Source: Microcaldota archaeon (GTDB lineage: Archaea; Micrarchaeota; Micrarchaeia; Anstonellales; Anstonellaceae). From it: 6,016 bases of DNA. The notes under the pieces are model-generated. The model had not been told where the DNA came from. It did not search any database and saw nothing but the letters and a program-made list of their open reading frames with translations. Numbering within the stretch: the first letter of the stretch is position 1; every line of letters starts with the position of its first letter. Position numbers and translations under genes: made by a program. Positions 1-5,209 of the stretch are shown here, in pieces. The DNA lies in NCBI GenBank assembly GCA_023248455.1, contig JAHFEN010000052.1, forward strand, positions 1-6,016, in the 5' to 3' direction.

Positions 1-2
1 TG

Positions 3-1352
3 CAGATGGTCTTCTTCGCAGTATTCCTGCTTGCGCGCGGCGGGTTTGCTGCGGAATCCGACTTCCAGGGGCTGGTCTTGAAAATCTATTTCGCATCGTT
101 TTTGCTCCTTGCGGCGCTTTACGCATTTTTCTATTTTGTATCTGCCCCGATGAAGAAGAACCTTGGCATTTCCTCGCTGGACGCGCTTTCGATGTTTTCC
201 TCCCAGTGGCTCTATGGCGAGAAGGATCTTGAGGGTGCATTTGAGGAAATTGGCGAGGATGTGGAGACCCTGGTATGGCTTGCCGAATTCAAGGGAAAGA
301 AAAACCACGCTCTTTTCGTAGTCCCATACATACATTACGGGCCATTTGGGAACCTCGGGGGAAGCGAGTTCACCTCAATGATCGCAAGCGCCCTTGGAGG
401 GCAGGGCGAGCGCCACCGGGCCTCAAAGAAGAACGTATTCGTTTTCCACGGGACCGCTACGCACGATTTCAACCCGGTTTCCTCAGGCGAAATACACAAT
501 GTGGTGGGCGCCTGCGAGCGCGCGCTTGCGAGCCTGAAGCTGCGCCCATCAGAACTTGCGATTTCCTCCTGCAGGGTGGGCACGGTCAGGGCGCAGGCAT
601 ACCATATAGGCAACTCTGCCTTCATTTCGTATTCCCGCGCCCCTCGCACAACTGAAGATGTCAACTTCGGGCTTGGCCTGGCTCTCATGGAAAAGGCAAA
701 GCGATACTGCGAAAACGCGGGCATAATAGACGAGCACAATGCAGAAACCGGTGACATCTCCTCTGTCGAAGTGGGAAGCCCAATAGGCTTTGAAATGCTG
801 GATGCCACTGAAAGGATATTCGAGTCGGAATCCGAGAAGGGCAAATTCAAGTTCGCATGCGCCGAAGGAAGCCTGGCGCTTGACACTCTGGGCAAAAACG
901 GCCTCAGGCTTGCCCTCTTTTTGCAGGGGAAAAAGATGAACGCCATACTGCTTGCAGACTCCAATGGAATTGTGCCTGACTTCAGGAGCGAACTTTTGGA
1001 GCTCATGGACAATTTGGGGCGCGAGCGCGGCTTTCAATGCAAAGGCGAAGTGATGACTTCCGACACCCACCAGATAAACAACGTAAAGGGCGTGCTCAAC
1101 CCTCTTGGCACCGAGCACCGCGGGGACGTGATGGTGGCAGTGAGAAAGCTGTTCCATGAGGCTGAGCACAGGCTTGAGGAAGTGCAGTTCGGCTCGGCAG
1201 AGGAGCGCTTCAGGATAAAAGTGTTCGGAACCGGCCAGTCAGCGGAAATAGCCTCCACGATAAATGCCGCGGTTTCCATATTGCGGGTCGCGCTGCCGCT
1301 AATATTAATAGCAAGCGCGCTCCTTCTCATGTGGGCACTGGGGAAAATCTAA
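3..1352 (+). CDS. DUF2070 family membrane protein, C-terminal part (5' end outside window)
   Basis: The frame is open to the left edge, so the true start is probably upstream; the first in-window Met is at base 6. As recalled, DUF2070 proteins run to roughly 550-620 residues with an N-terminal multi-pass membrane region; about 449 residues remain here. Counting from the Met at base 6, a hydrophobic segment lies at about 26-46, a soluble domain at about 50-420, and a final membrane helix at about 423-446. Family-like motifs are IHYGPFGNLGGSEF (109-122), FHGTATHDFNPVSS (147-160), DEHNAETGD (242-250) and SDTHQINNVKG (352-362). These conserved His/Asp clusters look like metal ligands. I recall the family being grouped with predicted neutral-ceramidase-like lipid hydrolases, but the substrate is unknown. 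Family call is confident; enzymatic role is inference. The next gene has its own promoter, so this gene may end its transcription unit. Confidence 0.85.
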   Translation, partial: QMVFFAVFLLARGGFAAESDFQGLVLKIYFASFLLLAALYAFFYFVSAPMKKNLGISSLDALSMFSSQWLYGEKDLEGAFEEIGEDVETLVWLAEFKGKKNHALFVVPYIHYGPFGNLGGSEFTSMIASALGGQGERHRASKKNVFVFHGTATHDFNPVSSGEIHNVVGACERALASLKLRPSELAISSCRVGTVRAQAYHIGNSAFISYSRAPRTTEDVNFGLGLALMEKAKRYCENAGIIDEHNAETGDISSVEVGSPIGFEMLDATERIFESESEKGKFKFACAEGSLALDTLGKNGLRLALFLQGKKMNAILLADSNGIVPDFRSELLELMDNLGRERGFQCKGEVMTSDTHQINNVKGVLNPLGTEHRGDVMVAVRKLFHEAEHRLEEVQFGSAEERFRIKVFGTGQSAEIASTINAAVSILRVALPLILIASALLLMWALGKI

Positions 1353-1371
1353 CTGTTGCCAAAAGATGTAA

Positions 1372-1390
1372 AAAGAGATATATTTAAATA
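1372..1390 (+). promoter_or_regulatory. Archaeal TATA box with purine-rich BRE for the GNAT gene
   Basis: TTTAAATA at 1383-1390 matches the archaeal TATA consensus, preceded by an A/G-rich BRE-like stretch at 1372-1378. Its centre is about 27 nt before the ATG at 1414, which predicts transcription starting at or a few bases before the start codon (leaderless). No Shine-Dalgarno motif precedes the ATG, which agrees. Confidence 0.75.
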
Positions 1391-1413
1391 GCCTTCCCAT
1401 TGCATAAATACGT

Positions 1414-2454
1414 ATGCACGCCAAGAAAATATTCCGCCTGCGTTCTGAAAAACCATCGGCTTTATTCACTCATAGGCAAGGCCAGACTGAAAACGGGGCA
1501 GGAGAAAAAAAAGTTTTGGTTTTAGGCCAGGATTACGAAATAGTCCGCTTATGCGCTGAAAACGTCTCAAGCAACAAAAGCAACGTTAAGAAGGAAGGGA
1601 AGTGTGAGGGCGAGGCGCTCTTCCGCGGCATGCTCGGCCTTCTCGCGGACAACTTCCCCCCTTCAGAAGTAGAAAGCGAGCCGCAGTTCCGCCGATATTT
1701 ATTTGACAGGTTCGCAAAGAGGTGGTTCGTGGAGGTGGCGGCTGACAAGCGGAAAAATGTAATTGGCGCAAGCCTTTACAGCTACTGCCCTGCAGCTGAC
1801 GTGGTCATGTACAACATAGTGGCAGTTGCTGAGCGCGCGAGATGGCGTGGCGTTGCGACCCAACTTGTCTCAAGCATGGTTAGGAATGGGGACAGGATAT
1901 CCCACTCCGAGAAAGGCTACGGGATCACCTATGTGCTGGGGGAAATAGAGCAGCCTATTTTCAACCGACAGCTGGATGAAGCTTCCCTCGCAATGCGAAA
2001 CAGGATAAGGCCAGCCTTCCACGACAGCGTTTCCCTTCTCCGCGCCATCCGCCTTCCAAACGGCGAGCCCCTCAGCTATATTCTTCCCATAATTGCAAGT
2101 GACAGTGAAAGGAGGGAGGCTGAGGCAAAAGGCAAGCCCCTCACGCCAGAGCAGCTTCTATTCTGCCTTAGGCCAGTCGCAAGAACGGAGGGGAGCGGCA
2201 TCCCTGCAAGAAAAACAGGCGAGCTCCTCCTCTGGTTCTACAAGGATTACCTGGAGGCGGAGTGCAGCGACGTCAAAAGAGAAGAGGCAAACGCCCTTCT
2301 TGCCTTGACCCTTGCCAAGCTTACGACCGAGGGGGGCGCACTTGAAATAATAAAACTGCTTGAGGGCGGAAGGAAAAATGATAAGAAGATAATCCGCCTT
2401 ATTCCGCAGGACCAGCGGCTCTCATTCATGAAGATAAGCGAAACCGCCGCTTAG
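1414..2454 (+). CDS. GNAT-family N-acyltransferase
   Basis: A 346-residue protein with a GNAT (acetyl-CoA-dependent N-acyltransferase) core. Strands at about 104-124 (WFVEVAADKRKNVIGASLYS) lead into motif A, NIVAVAERARWRGVATQLV (134-152); its RxxGxA loop (R145 to A149) is the pyrophosphate-binding turn that contacts acetyl-CoA. The next strand, YVLGEIEQP (173-181), fits GNAT beta-5. The segment around 197-228, ending in YILPII, resembles the GNAT subgroup with a Y-x-x-P strand after beta-5. Residues 1-65 are a polar extension of lower complexity, and residues 265-320 form a helical C-terminal region, so the protein is about twice the size of a minimal GNAT. The start follows from the TATA box about 27 nt upstream; the next in-frame Met is residue 73, inside the structured region. 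The acceptor substrate cannot be told from the sequence. It is probably cytoplasmic and transcribed alone. Confidence 0.75.
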   Translation: MHAKKIFRLRSEKPSALFTHRQGQTENGAGEKKVLVLGQDYEIVRLCAENVSSNKSNVKKEGKCEGEALFRGMLGLLADNFPPSEVESEPQFRRYLFDRFAKRWFVEVAADKRKNVIGASLYSYCPAADVVMYNIVAVAERARWRGVATQLVSSMVRNGDRISHSEKGYGITYVLGEIEQPIFNRQLDEASLAMRNRIRPAFHDSVSLLRAIRLPNGEPLSYILPIIASDSERREAEAKGKPLTPEQLLFCLRPVARTEGSGIPARKTGELLLWFYKDYLEAECSDVKREEANALLALTLAKLTTEGGALEIIKLLEGGRKNDKKIIRLIPQDQRLSFMKISETAA

Positions 2455-2494
2455 CCGGCTCCCCTCCCGTCTACTATCGCAATCGGCATTAGCA

Positions 2495-3910
2495 CTAGCC
2501 CACTTCAGTCCCGCCCTTCTCCTTTTTCATCCCGTAATCGGCGAGCGAGGCCTTGTACCAGGAGCCGTATTTCTCTGTAGCCTGCTCCTCCACTGACTTG
2601 GAATTCAGGACAGCGAATTTCACGTCCTCTGCAGTAATGGAAAGTCTTCCGTTCGAGGCTGCAATGTCCCCTGCCATCTTGATGGTGCCTGAAAGCGTGC
2701 GAAGGCGCAGGGTGAGCCCTCCCACTCCGTCTATTTCCTTTGCCTTTTTCCGCGCGTAGTTGATCATCTGCTCGATTGCCCCTGCATCCGCATGAGGAAT
2801 CCTGCCGTCCCTCACTATTTCCTGCGCAAGGAACTGGACAAGCTTGGCCCTGTTCTCCTCGTTGTCAGTCATGTGCGTGTTCATGAGGAGCTCATAGCCG
2901 TTGCCAAGTATCCTGGAGCGCAGGGGCGGGAGTATGAGCTGCATGTCATTTATGTTCACTGCGGCAACGAGTATGAAGTCCGAGGGCACGGAATCCACCC
3001 TCACAGATGAGCCAGTGGACGACTGGTTCCTGCCTGAAATGGGGTATTGTTTCTCTTGCATTGCAGTAAGTATGAACCGCTGCAGCTTGCCAAGCGAGGA
3101 GAGCTCGTCCACGAAAAGCACCCCTTCGTGCGCCTCGTGCACAGCCCCTGGCACCACCCTGGTATAGGGCAGCGAGCCAATTGCAGGGTGCGAGCCGTAT
3201 GGGTCGTGCCTGACATCCCCCAGCAATTCAGTTTCCGATGCTCCTGTTGCCTGCACAAACGTGGGCCTGTTGAGCGAAAGCAGCACCTTGAACTGCATCT
3301 TCTGCTGCATCTCGGCCATTTTCATCAGCTCTTTCTGCGTGAGAAGGGCAATCCTGTCCCCCCTGCGCTCGAAAACCACAAGCTCTTCCTTGCCCTCGCG
3401 CACGCGCGTGGTGTGCACCCGCTCCTCCCGCTCTGGCGCGCCAGCTCCGATGAGCAGATCCTCGAAAGGCCCGCGCATCTTCTTGTACTTGTCAGCCCCG
3501 CAGAAATAGCAAGACGAGGCGTCCGGGGAGGAAAGCCTTGCGCACCTTCTGCAGCGGAATCCAAGCTTTTCAGAAATGTAAGCAGGCACCATGGTCGGGT
3601 CAAGAAGCTCACCCTGTGGTTTCTTCTCATTCTTTTTCGCGCTGGTTGTCTTGACCTGCACTATTGGTCTTTCCGGCTTTTCCGGGTTGTGCAAAATGAG
3701 CACTTCCTGCTTTGGCTTGGGAAGGGTGGAGGCAATTGCCTGCGCGAGCATGGATTTTCCCGTGCCAGGCGGCCCAACGAGCAGCAAGTTCCTCCTCTGC
3801 GAGCCCACCATCCTGCCGATGCGCACTGCCTCCTCTTGCCCTATGATCTGCAGCATGGGGTCTGAGGGAATGCGTATCTCTGACGTGGATGAAATGTTGG
3901 CGGCCTCCAT
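2495..3910 (-). CDS. LonB-like AAA+ ATPase with internal zinc ribbon, no protease domain
   Basis: 471 residues from the ATG at 3910. The sequence follows the AAA+ module of archaeal membrane Lon (LonB): IGQEEAV near the start, Walker A GPPGTGKS (46-53), LLGDVRHDPYGSHPAIG (229-245), Walker B VLFVDEL (264-270, D268/E269), TAMQEKQYPISGRNQSS (282-298), sensor 1 Asn319, an Arg-finger stretch PPLRSRI (328-334), and sensor 2 in GGLTLRLRTLSG (397-408). LonB normally has two membrane helices between Walker A and Walker B. Here that interval (about 84-207) has no hydrophobic helix but holds a zinc ribbon with CxxC pairs at 120/123 and 134/137. LonB's C-terminal Ser-Lys protease domain is absent: the protein stops just after the AAA+ lid. 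The longer frame back to TTG at 3931 is rejected because that codon lies within the TATA box; the box-to-ATG spacing of about 26 nt fits a leaderless start. Predicted soluble ATPase, perhaps an unfoldase, remodelling or MoxR-like factor; partner unknown. Confidence 0.85.
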   Translation of the reverse strand: MEAANISSTSEIRIPSDPMLQIIGQEEAVRIGRMVGSQRRNLLLVGPPGTGKSMLAQAIASTLPKPKQEVLILHNPEKPERPIVQVKTTSAKKNEKKPQGELLDPTMVPAYISEKLGFRCRRCARLSSPDASSCYFCGADKYKKMRGPFEDLLIGAGAPEREERVHTTRVREGKEELVVFERRGDRIALLTQKELMKMAEMQQKMQFKVLLSLNRPTFVQATGASETELLGDVRHDPYGSHPAIGSLPYTRVVPGAVHEAHEGVLFVDELSSLGKLQRFILTAMQEKQYPISGRNQSSTGSSVRVDSVPSDFILVAAVNINDMQLILPPLRSRILGNGYELLMNTHMTDNEENRAKLVQFLAQEIVRDGRIPHADAGAIEQMINYARKKAKEIDGVGGLTLRLRTLSGTIKMAGDIAASNGRLSITAEDVKFAVLNSKSVEEQATEKYGSWYKASLADYGMKKEKGGTEVG

Positions 3911-3929
3911 CACAAGAAGATCCGCAGCC

Positions 3930-3941
3930 AAATATATAAGG
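3930..3941. promoter_or_regulatory. Symmetric TATA element shared by divergent ATPase and zinc-ribbon genes
   Basis: On the minus strand CTTATATA (3940-3933) is an exact match to the archaeal TATA consensus and sits about 26 nt from the ATPase ATG at 3910. The element is nearly symmetric; on the plus strand it reads AATATATAAG and lies about 25 nt before GTG 3961 and 34 nt before ATG 3970 of the small gene. No second AT-rich box is seen in the gap. The minus-strand assignment is strong; the plus-strand use is inferred. Confidence 0.65.
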
Positions 3942-3969
3942 CTAATCAGCGAATATCAGCGTGGTGGTC

Positions 3970-4245
3970 ATGATGGTCTCGCTCAAGAAGTACGTGCCAT
4001 GCAAGTGCGGCGCGAACAACTCATTCTCCTTTGACTCGGACATGAACGTGGAGGACGTCACTGTGTCTGCCCGCTGCCCTTCTTGCGGTGCCAGCATCCA
4101 TGTTTCGGTCTCATCTCTTTTCTCGCCTTCCCAGCCATCTGCCTCATCGGCGCCTTCCACCCAGGCAGCGCCAACGCAGGCTGAAATGGACTCAGAGACA
4201 AAGGCGAACGTGGAGCAGGCTGTGAGGGACCTGTTCAGGTATTAG
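3970..4245 (+). CDS. Small zinc-ribbon protein of unknown function
   Basis: About 91 residues from ATG 3970. CKCG (C11, C13) and CPSCGA (C36, C39) form a four-cysteine zinc ribbon across the N-terminal half. It is followed by a Ser/Pro/Ala/Gln-rich flexible linker (about 50-70) and a short charged C-terminal helix ending in VEQAVRDLFRY. No catalytic motif is visible; a nucleic-acid- or protein-binding adaptor is plausible. The start is ambiguous: GTG 3961 would give a leaderless message from the shared TATA element, while ATG 3970 or 3973 follows a GGTGGTC stretch (3963-3969) that partly resembles an archaeal Shine-Dalgarno motif but is too close to be convincing. Divergent from the LonB-like ATPase, which itself contains a zinc ribbon, so the two may be co-regulated. 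Its stop lies 9 nt from the stop of the convergent phosphatase gene. I do not recognise a named family. Confidence 0.75.
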   Translation: MMVSLKKYVPCKCGANNSFSFDSDMNVEDVTVSARCPSCGASIHVSVSSLFSPSQPSASSAPSTQAAPTQAEMDSETKANVEQAVRDLFRY

Positions 4246-4254
4246 CCAGGATTG

Positions 4255-5043
4255 TCAGTAAATCCCAAGCGCCTTTCCCACTTTTGCGGCAGAAGAGAGC
4301 ACAATGTCGGGCTTGTCGCTCTTCTGCGCTTTTGCAACGTCTCCCCTTTTTGCAACCCCGGTGAGCACCAGCACCGATTTCATGCCTGCCTTGTTCGCCA
4401 TGCGCATGTCTATCTCCAGCCTGTCGCCAACGAAAGCTGCTTGGCTAGCTTTCACATGGTGCATCTCAAGCAGTTTGCCAATCAGGTAGGTGGAAGGCTT
4501 GCCCACAACCACATCAGGCTTTCTTCCTGTCGCAACAGTGAGCACAGAGGCAATCGCCCCGCTTCCAGGGGCATAGCCGTGCTCTTTCGGAAGCGTGGGG
4601 TCATTGTTAGCGAGTATGAATGCGGCTCCTGCGGCCAGGTTTCTTGTGGCTGCTTCGAGCTTTGCGTAAGTGACCTGCCTGTCCAGCCCGACAACGACTA
4701 TTTTCGCTCCCCAGCCATCAACCAGCTTTGCGCCCGTCTCGATTTCCATCTCATCGCGCAAGCCCTGCTCGCCTATTACGAACACTTTCTTTCCCCTGCC
4801 GAAATTCTCGCGAACGTAATGTGCGCAGCCAAAAGAGGAAGTCATCACTTCGGACGCGTGCGCGATTATCCCGAATTCAGACAGATGGCGCACATAGTCT
4901 GCCCTGCTTTTCGTGGCATTGTTGGTGAGGAAAAGCACCTGCACATGGCGCTTGAGGCGTGAAATCTCCCCCGCAACCCCCGGGATTGCCATCGAGCCTC
5001 TGTAAAGCACGCCATCCATGTCGAATACAACCGCTTGCAGCAT
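4255..5043 (-). CDS. HAD superfamily subclass IIA phosphatase (NagD/PH1952-like)
   Basis: 262 residues with the HAD motifs in order: motif I DMDGVLYRG (8-16; nucleophile D8, acid/base D10), motif II LTNN (39-42; T40), motif III Lys182 in GKPS, and motif IV GDRLEID (206-212; D207 and D212 for Mg2+). The segment LANNDPTLPKEHGY followed by PGSGAIA (144-165) lies in the C2-type cap region and is typical of subclass IIA, which includes NagD, p-nitrophenyl phosphatases and phosphoglycolate phosphatases. It hydrolyses small phosphate monoesters, Mg2+-dependent and cytoplasmic; the substrate is not predictable. The open frame continues upstream to 5154, but the ATG at 5043 places motif I right at the N-terminus as in relatives, and a TATA-like box lies about 26 nt upstream; the upstream residues resemble no HAD sequence. 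Full length, all key residues present. Convergent with the zinc-ribbon gene, divergent from the surface-protein gene. Confidence 0.9.
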   Translation of the reverse strand: MLQAVVFDMDGVLYRGSMAIPGVAGEISRLKRHVQVLFLTNNATKSRADYVRHLSEFGIIAHASEVMTSSFGCAHYVRENFGRGKKVFVIGEQGLRDEMEIETGAKLVDGWGAKIVVVGLDRQVTYAKLEAATRNLAAGAAFILANNDPTLPKEHGYAPGSGAIASVLTVATGRKPDVVVGKPSTYLIGKLLEMHHVKASQAAFVGDRLEIDMRMANKAGMKSVLVLTGVAKRGDVAKAQKSDKPDIVLSSAAKVGKALGIY

Positions 5044-5063
5044 GTGCAGAAGGAGGGCATTTA

Positions 5064-5073
5064 GTTTTTTATT
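5064..5073 (-). promoter_or_regulatory. TATA-like box for the HAD phosphatase gene
   Basis: On the minus strand AATAAAAAAC is centred about 26 nt before the ATG at 5043, the spacing seen at the other promoters here. It is A-rich rather than a clean TTTAWATA, so a weaker call. It supports a leaderless start at 5043 and argues against the longer open frame. Confidence 0.5.
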
Positions 5074-5105
5074 GGTGCCGCATTCCGCTTTGCTTCTTGC
5101 TATCT

Positions 5106-5125
5106 GCATCGGCCCGAGCCGATGT
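5106..5125. other. Hairpin 1 (dyad) in divergent intergenic region
   Basis: Perfect 7-bp arms CATCGGC (5107-5113) and GCCGATG (5118-5124) around the loop CCGA, extendable by a G-U pair in RNA. TGCATC (5105-5110) can alternatively pair with GATGCA (5128-5133). It could be an operator dyad or an RNA stem. Confidence 0.5.
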
Positions 5126-5132
5126 CTGATGC

Positions 5133-5150
5133 ATTTTTCTTCAGAAAAAT
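5133..5150. other. Hairpin 2 (dyad) in divergent intergenic region
   Basis: ATTTTTC (5133-5139) and GAAAAAT (5144-5150) are perfect inverted arms around TTCA. Mostly A-T, so weak as RNA, but it lies directly between two other dyads. Confidence 0.4.
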
Positions 5151-5161
5151 TCACCCTGCTA

Positions 5162-5185
5162 AAAAAGTCTCAGCGGAGATTTTTT
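5162..5185. other. Hairpin 3, terminator-like, overlapping the surface-protein promoter
   Basis: A 10-bp stem: A-run 5162-5166 with T-run 5181-5185, G5167 with T5180 (G-U in RNA), and TCTC 5168-5171 with GAGA 5176-5179, loop AGCG. Read on the plus strand it ends in six T residues, like an intrinsic terminator. Its right arm overlaps the TATA box at 5183-5190, so as DNA it could also be an operator. Confidence 0.45.
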
Positions 5186-5190
5186 ATATA
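5183..5190 (+). promoter_or_regulatory. TATA box for the surface-protein gene
   Basis: TTTATATA at 5183-5190 matches the archaeal consensus and is centred about 24 nt before the ATG at 5210. The nearer ATG at 5201 would be only about 15 nt away, too close to be transcribed from this box, so the box decides the start. Confidence 0.7.
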
Positions 5191-5209
5191 TGCACTCCGA
5201 ATGCCTGTC

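Noticed and set aside
335..1012. Minus-strand open frame opposite the DUF2070 gene
   Set aside because: Antisense to a recognised family with intact motifs; the Ser/Pro/Arg-rich translation shows no domain and no promoter fits.
1505..1512. Run of eight A residues early in the GNAT gene as a slippage site
   Set aside because: The frame is intact on both sides, and no alternative-frame product or downstream stem was recognised. It simply encodes the end of Glu plus two Lys.
3047..3865. Long plus-strand open frame (272 codons) opposite the ATPase gene
   Set aside because: It lies wholly antisense to a gene with full AAA+ motifs. Its translation is Leu/His/Arg-rich with no domain pattern, as expected from GC-biased third positions of the opposite strand.
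3911..3931. TTG start at 3931 for the ATPase
   Set aside because: The codon touches the TATA element at 3933-3940, so it cannot be in the transcript made from that box; ATG 3910 has the right spacing.
4229..4240. Inverted repeat ACCTG-TT-CAGGT at the end of the zinc-ribbon gene as a terminator
   Set aside because: Only 5-bp arms with a 2-nt loop, inside coding sequence and with no T-run on either strand.
4252..4962. Plus-strand open frame opposite the HAD phosphatase
   Set aside because: Antisense to a gene with all four HAD motifs; its Cys/His content is a by-product of the complementary codons, not a zinc-finger pattern.
5044..5154. Upstream in-frame extension of the HAD phosphatase to GTG 5154
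   Set aside because: The 37 extra residues precede motif I, which is normally at the N-terminus, and the TATA-like box at 5064-5073 would lie inside the coding sequence. The region is better explained as promoter and hairpins.
5090..5160. Box C/D guide RNA in the divergent gap
   Set aside because: A CTGA-like D box occurs at 5126-5129, but no RTGATGA C box is found at a suitable distance on either strand.
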